Shown piece after piece: positions 50,153-57,648 of a DNA stretch of 57,648 nucleotides. Below the pieces are notes generated by a model. The model was not told the DNA's origin. It saw nothing but the letters and a program-made list of their open reading frames with translations, and did not search any database. The position numbers and the translations under genes are program-made. Origin of the DNA: DASSKO01 sp035690425 (lineage in GTDB: Bacteria > Actinomycetota > Actinomycetes > Propionibacteriales > Nocardioidaceae). The stretch covers positions 1 through 57,648 of the forward strand of contig DASSKO010000204.1 of NCBI GenBank assembly GCA_035690425.1. The letters are read 5' to 3'. The number at the start of each line of letters is the position of its first letter. The stretch's first letter is position 1.

Positions 50153-51443
50153 GGTCCAGGGAAGCGCGGCCGGGCCGGCACACGGCGACCCGATCATGTC
50201 GCTGCGCGACGTGGAGGTCCACTACCAGTTGCGGGGCGGCACCTTCGCCCGGCTGTTCGGGCTCGACACCGGGACCGTGAAGGCTGTCGACGGAGTCAGC
50301 GTCGAGCTCCGCAAGGGCGAGGTGCTCGGCCTCGTCGGGGAGTCGGGGAGTGGCAAGACCACGCTCGGACGTGCGCTCCTCGGCCTCGTCGCCGCGACGA
50401 AGGGCACGATCGAGTACGACGGCCAGGACCTGGGCTCGTTGTCGGACGGCAAGCTGCGCGCTCTGCGCCGCGACCTCCAGATGGTGTTCCAGGACCCGCA
50501 CGCGGCGCTCAACCCGTCGATGGACATCGAGACCGCCGTCGGTCATCCACTGCGGATCCATGGTCTGGCGTCGAAGGACGACCTACGGCAGCGGGTGGCC
50601 GACGCCCTCGACCGGGTCGGTCTCACGCCGCCCGAGCGCTTCCTCACCAAGTATCCGAGCGACCTGTCGGGTGGTCAGAAGCAACGTGCGGTGCTGGCCC
50701 GGGCGATCATCCTCGACCCCGTGCTGCTGGTCGCCGACGAGCCGGTGTCCGCCCTGGACATGAGTGTTCGAGCCAAGATCCTGCAGCTGATGCTGGACCT
50801 GAAGACGGAGCTGGACCTCACCTACGTCTACATCACCCACGACCTGGCCAGCGCGAAGTTCTTCTGTGACCGGGTGGCGATCATGTACCTCGGCCGGATC
50901 GTCGAGATCGGCTCGACCGAGGAGATCTTCGCCGACCCCAAACATCCCTACACCAAGTCGCTGCTGCAGGCGATCCCTGAGCCGGACCCCGACAGGTCGC
51001 TGCCACGTGACCTGCCTCGCGGCGAGATCCCCGACGCCGCGAGCCCTCCACTGGGGTGCTCCTTCCACCCCCGCTGCCCTGCGGCGTTCGACATGTGCGG
51101 CTGGGAGTCCCGCGACCTGAAGACCCTGATCGAGGGGCATTGGCTGCGGCGGGGCGAGGATGCATTCGACGGCGAGCAGAACACCGTCCGCTCGCTGGAC
51201 GAGCTGGACGAACCGTCACACCAGGCGCTGCTGCGGGCAGGCAGGGGCTCATCGGGCGCAGCCGTCGAGCAGCTGCTGCGGGAGGCTCGGGCGGACGACC
51301 CGGACGAGCCGCTGTGGCGAGGTGTGCGCGAACAGCGCACCGGCACCGATGGTGTGGAGGTGGACTTCTACGAAGGGGAAGACCCCGGCCTGCGCCCGGC
51401 CGGTGGCGTCGACGTCGCCTGCCACCTGTATCCGCCGCGGTAG
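50136..51443 (+). CDS. Peptide ABC transporter ATP-binding protein (DppF type), long C-terminus
   Basis: A 435-residue ABC ATPase: Walker A GESGSGKT, MVFQDPHAALNPSM, LSGGQKQRAVLARA, LLVADEPVSALD, YITHDLA. It keeps the C-terminal CSFHPRCPAAFDMC motif and then continues for about 100 acidic, poorly conserved residues, longer than the usual 320-340. The TTG start is decided by a strong GGGAGGAG site 7 nt upstream inside the preceding gene; ATG 50196 would delete nothing essential but has no ribosome site. Last gene of the operon. Confidence 0.92.
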   Translation: MPTKPEVQGSAAGPAHGDPIMSLRDVEVHYQLRGGTFARLFGLDTGTVKAVDGVSVELRKGEVLGLVGESGSGKTTLGRALLGLVAATKGTIEYDGQDLGSLSDGKLRALRRDLQMVFQDPHAALNPSMDIETAVGHPLRIHGLASKDDLRQRVADALDRVGLTPPERFLTKYPSDLSGGQKQRAVLARAIILDPVLLVADEPVSALDMSVRAKILQLMLDLKTELDLTYVYITHDLASAKFFCDRVAIMYLGRIVEIGSTEEIFADPKHPYTKSLLQAIPEPDPDRSLPRDLPRGEIPDAASPPLGCSFHPRCPAAFDMCGWESRDLKTLIEGHWLRRGEDAFDGEQNTVRSLDELDEPSHQALLRAGRGSSGAAVEQLLREARADDPDEPLWRGVREQRTGTDGVEVDFYEGEDPGLRPAGGVDVACHLYPPR

Positions 51444-52328
51444 TCACGGCCGGGGCAGCGGTGGGGGAGTGCCGCCCCACGACGGGCAGATCGCCTGGTG
51501 GTCGCACCACCCGCACAGCACCGACTTGTGCGGCCGCCAGTCGCCGGTCTCGGTCGCCCGCTGGATGGCCGACCACAACGCCTCCACCTTGCGCTCGGTC
51601 GCGAGCAGGTCACGCTCCTCGGGCTGGTAGCGCAGCATCTCGCCGCTGCCGAGATAGACGAGCTGGAGCATCCGGGGCAGCACGCCCCGCAAGCGCCACA
51701 CCACCAGTGCGTAGAACTTCATCTGGAACAGCGCCTTGGCCTCGAAGTTGGCGCCAGGCGCCTTGCCGGTCTTGTAGTCGACGATGCGGATCTCGCCGGT
51801 CGGTGCCACATCGACGCGGTCGATGTAGCCCCGCAGCGTCAACCCGGACTCCAGCAGCGTCTCCACGTAGAGCTCTCGCTCGGCCGGCTCGAGCCGGCTC
51901 GGGTCCTCCAAGGTGAAGTAGCGCCGCAGCAACGACGCGCACTCCTCGAGCCACCCGGCGAGGTCCGCCTGCTCGTCGCCGAACATCTCCGCGAGCTCGG
52001 GGGAGGTCTCCCGCAGGTCGTCCCAGGCCGGCCGCAGCATCTCTCCGGCCCGTGCGGGCGTGCGCTCGCTCGCCGGCAGGTCGAAGAGCCGCTCGAGGAC
52101 CGAGTGGACGACCGTGCCCCGGACCGCGGCGCGGCTCGGCGCCTCGGGCAGCTTGTCGACCACGCGGAAGCGGTAGAGCAGGGGACAGGTCATGAAGTCA
52201 CCGGCGCGGCTGGGCGACAGCGAGCGGGTCTTGCCGTCATCGAAGTCAGCGGCCTCAGCGGCCACAGCGGCCACAGCGGCCACAGCGACATGGTCGGGGC
52301 TCGCGCAGACAGCGGGTGCGACGTTCAT
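51444..52328 (-). CDS. RecB-family exonuclease with Fe-S cysteines (PD-(D/E)XK)
   Basis: A 294-residue nuclease-domain protein. SPSRAGDFMTCPLLYRFR at about 38-55 opens the fold, GYIDRVDVAPTGEIRIVDYKTGK carries the Asp and D-x-K active site (excerpt IRIVDYKTGK), and Cys48, Cys272, Cys275 and Cys281 match the CxxCx5C iron-sulfur arrangement of AddB/Cas4-type nucleases. A stand-alone homologue (Rv2119 in M. tuberculosis, from memory) lies beside trmI in other actinobacteria. The N-terminal AAVAAVAAEAA is encoded by 9-bp repeats. TAGCCT lies 7 nt before the ATG. Confidence 0.9.
   Translation of the reverse strand: MNVAPAVCASPDHVAVAAVAAVAAEAADFDDGKTRSLSPSRAGDFMTCPLLYRFRVVDKLPEAPSRAAVRGTVVHSVLERLFDLPASERTPARAGEMLRPAWDDLRETSPELAEMFGDEQADLAGWLEECASLLRRYFTLEDPSRLEPAERELYVETLLESGLTLRGYIDRVDVAPTGEIRIVDYKTGKAPGANFEAKALFQMKFYALVVWRLRGVLPRMLQLVYLGSGEMLRYQPEERDLLATERKVEALWSAIQRATETGDWRPHKSVLCGWCDHQAICPSWGGTPPPLPRP
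52247..52288. repeat. 9-bp tandem repeat inside the RecB-like gene
   Basis: CAGCGGCC(A/T) occurs four times in a row plus a partial copy (52247-52288). On the coding strand it encodes alternating Ala/Val near the N-terminus; copy-number change would keep the frame. Confidence 0.85.
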
Positions 52329-52335
52329 GCCCGCA

Positions 52336-52341
52336 AGGCTA
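52336..52341 (-). promoter_or_regulatory. -10 box for RecB-like gene (leaderless)
   Basis: TAGCCT on the minus strand, 7 nt before ATG 52328. Confidence 0.45.
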
Positions 52342-52421
52342 GGTCACCGCGCCGACACCCACCGGGAGGCCCGCCGACGTCGACCCGGAGCCGGTCAGTG
52401 CAGTGGCTGGGGGCCGCCGAC

Positions 52422-52427
52422 TACCGT
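52422..52427 (+). promoter_or_regulatory. -10 box for M50 protease gene (leaderless)
   Basis: TACCGT, 6 nt before GTG 52434. Confidence 0.45.
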
Positions 52428-52433
52428 GAGGGG

Positions 52434-53591
52434 GTGCAGCCAGACTCGAGCCAGCAGGGCCCCCGCTCTCCGACACCGCGCGCGCGTCCACCCGGCACCC
52501 TGCGCATCGCCAGGATCGCCGGTGTCGACGTGCTGGTCCGTGCGTCGTGGCTGCTGATCGCCGTCTTCATCGCCGTCTTGTTCGCTCCCCGCATCGAGGC
52601 CGAGGCGCCGGGGCTGGGCAACCTGGCCTATGTCGCCGGGCTGGCGTTCGCCGTACTGCTGTATCTGTCCGTGCTGCTGCACGAGCTCTCGCACGCGTTC
52701 GCCGCCCGGGGGTTCGGGCTGCCGGTGCGCTCGGTGACGCTGCACTTCCTCGGTGGTGTCACCGAGATCGAGGGTGAGCCGCAGACCCCATGGCGGGAGT
52801 TCGTCGTCGCGTTCGTCGGACCGCTGACCTCGCTGGCCATCGGCGGGCTTGCCTACCTTGCGGTCGAGCCCGCCCCAGACGGGTTGCTCACCTTTGTGGT
52901 CAGGGGGCTGGCCTTCGCCAACATCGTCGTCGGGCTGCTGAACCTGGTGCCTGGCCTGCCGTTGGACGGGGGCAGGGTGCTGCGCGCCCTCGTGTGGTGG
53001 GTGAGCAGGCGACCCCACCTGGCCACGACCGTGGCGGGCTGGGCGGGCCGCGTCGTCGCGGTCCTTGCATTTGCCACCCCGTTCGTGCTCGGTTCGCTCA
53101 CCGCACTGCAACCACAGATCTTCGACTACGTCATCGCCGGCATCATCGGTCTGTTCCTGTGGGAAGGCGCCTCGCAATCGCTGCTCGGCGCCAAGATTCG
53201 CCGGAAGCTGCCCGCGCTGCACGCGCGCAAGATCGCGCGCCGGGCGATCGGCGTAGAACGCGACCTTCCCCTGGCCGAGGCGCTGCGACGTGCCGAGACC
53301 GAGCAGGCCGGCGGCATCATCGTGATCGACTCCGACGGCACGCCGCGCGGCGTCGTGATCGAGTCGTCGGTGACCGCCACCCCCGAGGAGCGGCGGCCCT
53401 GGATCAGTGTGGGCGCGGTCTCGCGCCCTGTGCAGCCCGGCCTGCTGCTCGATGCCGGACTGTCCGGGGAGGCTCTGCTGCTGGCGATGCAGGCCGCTCC
53501 GTCCAGCGAGTACGTCCTCGTCGAGCCCGACGGTCAGATCTTCGGTGTGCTGGCGTCGGCCGATGTAGACAAGGCGTTCGCCACCGCCTGA
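52434..53591 (+). CDS. Site-2 protease family (M50) zinc metalloprotease with CBS-like domain
   Basis: A 385-residue intramembrane protease. HELSH (HExxH) is at 83-87 within a membrane segment; the third zinc ligand lies in NLVPGLPLDGGRVLRA near 170-185. About five membrane segments precede a cytosolic part (about 255-385) resembling paired CBS modules (LAEALRRAETEQAGGIIVID ... SSEYVLVEPDGQIFGVLASADV, excerpt GQIFGVLASADV). Members cleave membrane-bound regulators such as anti-sigma factors; target unknown. Followed directly by trmI. Confidence 0.93.
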   Translation: MQPDSSQQGPRSPTPRARPPGTLRIARIAGVDVLVRASWLLIAVFIAVLFAPRIEAEAPGLGNLAYVAGLAFAVLLYLSVLLHELSHAFAARGFGLPVRSVTLHFLGGVTEIEGEPQTPWREFVVAFVGPLTSLAIGGLAYLAVEPAPDGLLTFVVRGLAFANIVVGLLNLVPGLPLDGGRVLRALVWWVSRRPHLATTVAGWAGRVVAVLAFATPFVLGSLTALQPQIFDYVIAGIIGLFLWEGASQSLLGAKIRRKLPALHARKIARRAIGVERDLPLAEALRRAETEQAGGIIVIDSDGTPRGVVIESSVTATPEERRPWISVGAVSRPVQPGLLLDAGLSGEALLLAMQAAPSSEYVLVEPDGQIFGVLASADVDKAFATA

Positions 53592-53623
53592 GGCCGCCGG
53601 ACGGACGCCATGTCCGAGACGGC

Positions 53624-53629
53624 TACGCT
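53624..53629 (+). promoter_or_regulatory. -10 box for trmI (leaderless)
   Basis: TACGCT, 7 nt before ATG 53637. This favours that start over the in-frame ATG at 53610, which lies upstream of the box. Confidence 0.45.
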
Positions 53630-53636
53630 TCCGCGC

Positions 53637-54560
53637 ATGTCTGAGCAGTCCTCCACGCCAGCTTCCGCGGCGATGTCCGGCGTACGCCGGGGGCCGATGC
53701 AGGCGGGGGAGTGGGTCCGGCTGACCGACCCGAAGGGACGCCGGCACAACATCTGCCTCGAAGCCGGCAAACGGTTCCACACCACCAAGGGCGGGATCGA
53801 CCACGATGCGATGATCGGCAGCCCGGAGGGCATCGTCGTACGCAGCGCCGGTGGGGTCGACTACCTCGTGCTTCGGCCGCTGCTCAACGAGTACGTCACG
53901 TCGATGCCGCGTGGCGCCGCCGTGGTCTATCCCAAGGACGCCGCGCAGATCGTCGCGATGGCCGACATCTTCCCGGGAGCACACGTCGTCGAAGCAGGCG
54001 TCGGCTCCGGTGCGCTGACCTGCTCGCTGCTGCGTGCGGTCGGTGAGCATGGCAGGGTCTCGTCGTACGAGCGGCGCGAGGACTTCGCCACGATCGCCCG
54101 CAGCAACGTAGGCAAGTTCTTCGGCCACGAGCACCCGGCCTGGCGGTTGACGGTCGGCGACCTCGTGCACAGCCTCGACGACACCGACGTCGACCGGATC
54201 GTGCTGGACATGCTCGCGCCGTGGGAGTGCGTCGACATCGCCGGGCGGGCGCTGATGGCGGGCGGACTCGTGTGCGCCTACGTGGCGACCACGACCCAGC
54301 TGTCGAGGATGGTGGAGACGCTGCGTGCCCACGGCGAGTTCACCGAGCCGCACGCCTGGGAGACACTCGTGCGGTCGTGGCACGTCGAGGGACTGGCGGT
54401 GCGGCCCGATCACACGATGAACGGCCACACCGGCTTCCTGGTCACTGCCCGGCGGATGGCGCACGGCCACTCGGCGCCGGCCAGGCGGCGCCGGCCCGCG
54501 CCAGGCGCCTACGGCGAGGACTACAGCGGCCCCCGGCCCAGCGACGTGCCCGGCCAGTAA
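53637..54560 (+). CDS. trmI: tRNA (adenine(58)-N1)-methyltransferase
   Basis: A 307-residue TrmI-type enzyme methylating A58 in the tRNA T-loop with SAM. The N-terminal beta domain (GPMQAGEWVRLTDPKGRRHNICLEAG-like) is followed by the SAM domain with VVEAGVGSGALTCSLLRAVG near residue 118 and RIVLDMLAPWECVDIAGRAL; HTGFLVTARRM closes the fold, then a basic tail. The leaderless -10 box sets the start. Its position just before mpa is conserved (Rv2118c region in mycobacteria, from memory). Confidence 0.94.
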   Translation: MSEQSSTPASAAMSGVRRGPMQAGEWVRLTDPKGRRHNICLEAGKRFHTTKGGIDHDAMIGSPEGIVVRSAGGVDYLVLRPLLNEYVTSMPRGAAVVYPKDAAQIVAMADIFPGAHVVEAGVGSGALTCSLLRAVGEHGRVSSYERREDFATIARSNVGKFFGHEHPAWRLTVGDLVHSLDDTDVDRIVLDMLAPWECVDIAGRALMAGGLVCAYVATTTQLSRMVETLRAHGEFTEPHAWETLVRSWHVEGLAVRPDHTMNGHTGFLVTARRMAHGHSAPARRRRPAPGAYGEDYSGPRPSDVPGQ

Positions 54561-54625
54561 TGCGCCACCAAGGTGTCAATTCCGACACACTCGGCAGAGG
54601 CACTATGTTCTCGCGCCCACCCAGG

Positions 54626-54631
54626 TAGGGT
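54626..54631 (+). promoter_or_regulatory. -10 box for mpa
   Basis: TAGGGT with transcription start expected near 54638, leaving a leader that contains the GGAGG ribosome site at 54651-54655. Unlike its neighbours, mpa thus seems to have a leadered message. Confidence 0.4.
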
Positions 54632-54663
54632 CATCGTGTAGTCCTGCTACGGAGGTGATGACG

Positions 54664-56418
54664 GTGTCGATGCACGACGACCACAGACACACGCCAGAGG
54701 AGCTCGCAAGCCAGGTGCACTTCCTCGAGCAGGAGGTCACCGAGCTCCGTCGCCGGCTCAGCACCCACCCCGGGCACACGCGCGCGGTGGAGCAGCATCT
54801 CGCGGAGACCCAGGCCTCACTGGCCCAGGTGACCGCGCAGAACGAGCGGCTCGCGGAGACGCTGCGTGAGGCACGCGACCAGATCATGACGCTGAAGGAG
54901 GAGGTCGACCGGCTGGCGCAGCCGCCGTCGGGCTTCGGCACGTATCTGCAACGCAACGACGACGACACCGTCGACATTTTCACGGGCGGGCGCAAGCTGC
55001 GGGTCAGCGTCAGCCCGAGCGTCGATCTCGCCCAGGTCCACAAGGGCCAGGAGGTCATGCTCAACGAGGCACTCAACGTCGTCGCCGCCCTCGAGTACGA
55101 GCAGGTCGGCGAGGTCGTCATGCTCAAGGAGCTGCTGGCCGACGGAGAGCGTGCGCTCGTCATCGCCAACGCCGACGAGGAGCGGATCGTGCGCATCGCC
55201 GAGCCGCTGCGAGGCTCGAAGATGCGTGCCGGCGACTCGTTGCTGCTCGATGCCCGGGCCGGGTACGTCTACGAGCGGATCCCCAAGAGCGAGGTCGAGG
55301 AGCTCATCCTCGAAGAGGTCCCCGACATCGACTACGCCAACATCGGCGGTCTGATGGGCCAGATCGAGGCGATCCGCGACGCGATCGAGCTGCCCTACCT
55401 CTACCCCGACATCTTCGTCGAGCACGAGCTGAAGCCACCCAAGGGCGTGCTGCTCTACGGCCCGCCCGGATGCGGCAAGACGCTGATCGCGAAGGCGGTC
55501 GCCAACTCGCTGGCCAAGAAGGTGGCCGCCAAGACCGGCGGTGAGGAGGGCAAGGCTGGCAGGTCGTACTTCCTCAACATCAAAGGCCCCGAGCTGCTCA
55601 ACAAGTACGTCGGGGAGACGGAGCGGCACATCCGGCTGGTCTTCCAGCGGGCCCGGGAGAAGGCCAGCGAGGGCACGCCGGTAATCGTGTTCTTCGACGA
55701 GATGGACTCACTGTTCCGCACCCGCGGATCCGGTGTCTCCTCCGACGTCGAGAACACCATCGTGCCGCAGCTGCTCAGCGAGATCGACGGGGTCGAGGGC
55801 CTCGAGAACGTCATCGTGATCGGCGCCTCCAACCGCGAGGACATGATCGACCCGGCGATCCTGCGGCCCGGCCGGCTGGACGTGAAGATCAAGATCGAGC
55901 GGCCCGACGCCGAGTCGGCCCGCGACATCTTCAGCAAGTACCTCACCGCCAACCTGCCGTTGCACGAGGACGACCTCGAGGAGTGGGGCGATGACCGGGA
56001 ATCCTGCGCCGCGGGCATGATCCAGCGCACGGTCGAGCGGATGTACACCGAGAGCGAGGAGAACCGATTCCTGGAGGTCACCTACGCCAACGGTGACAAG
56101 GAGATCCTGTACTTCAAGGACTTCAACTCCGGCGCGATGATCCAGAACATCGTCGACCGGGCGAAGAAGATGGCGATCAAGGACCTGCTCGACAACTCCC
56201 AGCGCGGCCTGCGGGTGCAACATCTGCTGCAGGCGTGCGTCGACGAGTTCAAGGAGAACGAGGACCTGCCCAACACCACCAACCCCGACGACTGGGCCCG
56301 GATCTCCGGCAAGAAGGGTGAGCGGATCGTCTTCATCCGCACGCTGATCTCAGGCAAGGAGGGCACCGAGGCCGGCCGGTCCATCGACACGGTGGCGAAC
56401 ACCGGGCAATACCTCTAA
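54664..56418 (+). CDS. arc: Proteasome-associated AAA+ ATPase (Mpa/ARC)
   Basis: A 584-residue ring ATPase that unfolds pupylated proteins for the 20S proteasome. An N-terminal coiled coil (about 10-85) captures Pup, two OB domains follow (about 90-235), then the AAA module with Walker A GPPGCGKT near 265 and Walker B VIVFFDEMD near 342. The C-terminus is GQYL, the gate-opening tail that docks on the proteasome. GTG 54664 is chosen because GGAGG lies 8 nt upstream; GTG 54655 and ATG 54658 are too close to it and ATG 54670 is possible. No dop, pup or prcBA follows. Confidence 0.95.
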   Translation: MSMHDDHRHTPEELASQVHFLEQEVTELRRRLSTHPGHTRAVEQHLAETQASLAQVTAQNERLAETLREARDQIMTLKEEVDRLAQPPSGFGTYLQRNDDDTVDIFTGGRKLRVSVSPSVDLAQVHKGQEVMLNEALNVVAALEYEQVGEVVMLKELLADGERALVIANADEERIVRIAEPLRGSKMRAGDSLLLDARAGYVYERIPKSEVEELILEEVPDIDYANIGGLMGQIEAIRDAIELPYLYPDIFVEHELKPPKGVLLYGPPGCGKTLIAKAVANSLAKKVAAKTGGEEGKAGRSYFLNIKGPELLNKYVGETERHIRLVFQRAREKASEGTPVIVFFDEMDSLFRTRGSGVSSDVENTIVPQLLSEIDGVEGLENVIVIGASNREDMIDPAILRPGRLDVKIKIERPDAESARDIFSKYLTANLPLHEDDLEEWGDDRESCAAGMIQRTVERMYTESEENRFLEVTYANGDKEILYFKDFNSGAMIQNIVDRAKKMAIKDLLDNSQRGLRVQHLLQACVDEFKENEDLPNTTNPDDWARISGKKGERIVFIRTLISGKEGTEAGRSIDTVANTGQYL

Positions 56419-56421
56419 TCT
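56416..56421 (+). promoter_or_regulatory. -10 box for the 117-residue hypothetical gene
   Basis: TAATCT, 8 nt before GTG 56430; it overlaps the mpa stop codon. Confidence 0.4.
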
Positions 56422-56429
56422 CTGCGGTC

Positions 56430-56783
56430 GTGGGGGAGATCGAGAAGGCCACGACCGAGGAGCTCGAAGCGGCACTGGAGGCGCGCCGTGAGCTCGGTCG
56501 CAGCTTCGAGCAGGAGCTGGTCGAGTCGTTCGTGGACAAGATCGACGCGCGGATCACCGCCAGGGTCGACGCGCAGGTCGCCGAGCGGACGCGAGGCTCG
56601 AAGCACCTCGACAAGAAGGCCGGCCAGCGCCAGATGATCCTCGGCTTCGTCTCGCTGGGCACCGGCATCCCGATCACCGCGATCGCGGGCGGTACCGGCG
56701 AGCTGGCAGGCATCATCGCAGCCTGGGTCGGCATCGTCGGTGTCAACGTGGCGCACGCGGTGAGCAGCTGGCGACCGGACTAG
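56430..56783 (+). CDS. Small hypothetical membrane protein
   Basis: A 117-residue protein I do not recognise. Residues 1-65 are highly charged and helical (EELEAALEARRELGRSFEQ, DARITARVDAQVAERTRG); two hydrophobic segments follow at about 70-90 and 90-110, ending in SSWRPD. It resembles small actinobacterial proteins with a helical cytosolic part and two membrane helices. GTG start with a leaderless -10 box. It lies 11 bp after mpa and 9 bp before the acetyltransferase gene. Confidence 0.7.
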   Translation: MGEIEKATTEELEAALEARRELGRSFEQELVESFVDKIDARITARVDAQVAERTRGSKHLDKKAGQRQMILGFVSLGTGIPITAIAGGTGELAGIIAAWVGIVGVNVAHAVSSWRPD

Positions 56784-56786
56784 GAT
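56781..56786 (+). promoter_or_regulatory. -10 box for GNAT gene (leaderless)
   Basis: TAGGAT, 6 nt before GTG 56793; it overlaps the stop codon of the previous gene. Confidence 0.45.
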
Positions 56787-56792
56787 CACCTC

Positions 56793-57287
56793 GTGCAGCT
56801 TCAGCCCCGGGCCTACGACCATCCCGACGTCGTCTCGATGGTCGCGGCCGTCCAGTCCGAGTACGCCCGGCTGTACGGCGACGAAGGCGACGTCGCACCG
56901 ATCGACCGCGCCGAGTTCGTGGCTCCGGACGGGTGGTTCGCCGTGGGGTACGTCGACGGCCGGCCGGTCGCCATGGGCGGCTGGCGCCGGCAGGTGCCCG
57001 GTCGGCTGATCCCCGGCACGAGCCCGGCGGAGATCAAGCGCATGTACGTCGTACCCCAGGCGCGGGGTCAGGGCCTGTCGCGGCAGATGCTCGCGGCGAT
57101 CGAGGAGTCGGCCACCGCCGCGGGGATCGACTTCCTCGCGCTGGAGACCGGGCTGGCGCAGCCACAGGCGATCGGGCTCTACCGCAGCAGCGGCTACACC
57201 GAGGTGCCGGCCTTCGGCTACTACGCCGACCAGGCCGACTCGGTGCACCTGGGCAAGGCGCTCGAGCATCACAGCCTCGCCGGTTAA
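56793..57287 (+). CDS. GNAT family N-acetyltransferase
   Basis: A 164-residue acetyltransferase. Acetyl-CoA motif A reads IKRMYVVPQARGQGLSRQML (RGQGLS pyrophosphate loop) and motif B is QAIGLYRSSGYTEVPAFG. It would acetylate an unknown amine substrate. GTG start with a leaderless promoter. Confidence 0.9.
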   Translation: MQLQPRAYDHPDVVSMVAAVQSEYARLYGDEGDVAPIDRAEFVAPDGWFAVGYVDGRPVAMGGWRRQVPGRLIPGTSPAEIKRMYVVPQARGQGLSRQMLAAIEESATAAGIDFLALETGLAQPQAIGLYRSSGYTEVPAFGYYADQADSVHLGKALEHHSLAG

Positions 57288-57305
57288 TCGCGTCCGGGTG
57301 GCGGG

Positions 57306-57311
57306 TATGAC
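57306..57311 (+). promoter_or_regulatory. -10 box for small acidic protein gene
   Basis: TATGAC, 6 nt before ATG 57318; a weaker match than most in the window. Confidence 0.3.
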
Positions 57312-57317
57312 CACGCC

Positions 57318-57521
57318 ATGACGGAACAGCCGAAACGCCCGGACCGCAGTGACGACGCGCCTGACGACGAGGACATCGAGTCGGCCATGGCAGTGAACGC
57401 GATCGACGACGAGACCCGCACGCATCTCGACGACCCGGACGAGACGGAGAACGTGCAGAGCGCCCAGGGGCCGCTGGAGCACGTCGAACCCGACGAAGAG
57501 ACCGACGAGGACACCGACTGA
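57318..57521 (+). CDS. Small, highly acidic hypothetical protein
   Basis: A 67-residue protein, about 40% Asp/Glu, with no hydrophobic core and probably disordered (DDAPDDEDIESAM, DPDETENVQ, DEETDEDTD). I do not recognise a family. Although near mpa and acidic like Pup, it lacks the C-terminal Gly-Gly-Gln/Glu required for ligation. Coding status is supported only by frame, an ATG and a -10-like box. Confidence 0.5.
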   Translation: MTEQPKRPDRSDDAPDDEDIESAMAVNAIDDETRTHLDDPDETENVQSAQGPLEHVEPDEETDEDTD

Positions 57522-57551
57522 GCAGCGCCGCCGTCCCGCGAGCTCCCTGAG

Positions 57552-57648
57552 CTAGCCGGCCTGCCCTCGCAACCACTCGCCGGCGCAGGCGACGCTGTCG
57601 GGCACGAACTCCCACGCCGGCCGGCGACGGCCGTCGAGGTGGTCGACG
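57552..57648 (-). CDS. C-terminal end of an unidentified protein, truncated by window edge
   Basis: On the minus strand, the last 31 codons of a frame read DHLDGRRRPAWEFVPDSVACAGEWLRGQAG then TAG. The composition looks coding, but too little is present to name a family. The rest lies beyond the window. Confidence 0.4.
   Translation of the reverse strand, partial: VDHLDGRRRPAWEFVPDSVACAGEWLRGQAG

Noticed and set aside
57318..57521. Small acidic protein near mpa as Pup
   Set aside because: It lacks the C-terminal Gly-Gly-Gln/Glu and the helical Mpa-binding region of Pup; its C-terminus is DEETDEDTD.

Overview
The window is a GC-rich, densely coded stretch of actinobacterial chromosome. Markers for that assignment are a mycothiol cysteine ligase (mshC), the proteasomal ATPase Mpa/ARC, an F420-type luciferase-like oxidoreductase, an NrtR-type regulator of NAD synthesis, a 13E12-family remnant, and many genes whose start codon sits 6-8 nt behind a TAnnnT -10 box (leaderless transcription). 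The gene set looks most like Propionibacteriales/Nocardioidaceae, but that rank is inference. No rRNA, CRISPR array, prophage or intact insertion sequence is visible. One tRNA (Leu, anticodon GAG) is present.

Left part (1-19952): a DEAH helicase (HrpA, cut by the window edge), an aldo/keto reductase, a radical SAM protein with a LexA-type box just upstream, a truncated 13E12 gene, a sirtuin, a uracil/xanthine permease and a universal stress protein. Next come a glycan-type cluster (GT2, DUF2064 transferase and methyltransferase with 4-nt overlaps, and a divergent multi-spanning membrane protein), MTA phosphorylase coupled to an epimerase, and a RecQ helicase with a phosphoribosyltransferase-like tail. 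The nadABC operon lies opposite nrtR with a 30-bp palindrome between them, followed by an ArsP-type permease.

Middle (19975-34514): phosphoglucomutase, DUF445 protein, a membrane protein coupled to a SigE-family sigma factor, and a sulfotransferase. Then comes the most unusual block: a response-regulator/thioredoxin-fold/thioredoxin-reductase-like fusion lacking both dithiol motifs, coupled to a histidine kinase with a cNMP-binding-like N-terminus, and converging with a GAF-SpoIIE phosphatase. After it lie tRNA-Leu with its terminator, an M20 peptidase, an endonuclease V homologue with substituted active-site residues, a palindromic element, a DUF5703 gene, an aldo/keto reductase and an LLM oxidoreductase.

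Right part (34515-57648): this follows the conserved actinobacterial order uppP - phosphatase - DUF3090 - SCO1664 kinase-like - mshC - PAC2 - metH - HAD - RecB-like nuclease - M50 protease - trmI - mpa. A five-gene peptide-type ABC transporter operon lies between HAD and the RecB-like gene, and an oppositely transcribed corA sits after uppP. After mpa the expected dop-pup-prcBA genes are absent from the window; three small genes and the end of an opposing gene follow instead. A 107-bp inverted repeat with nested hairpins sits directly behind metH.
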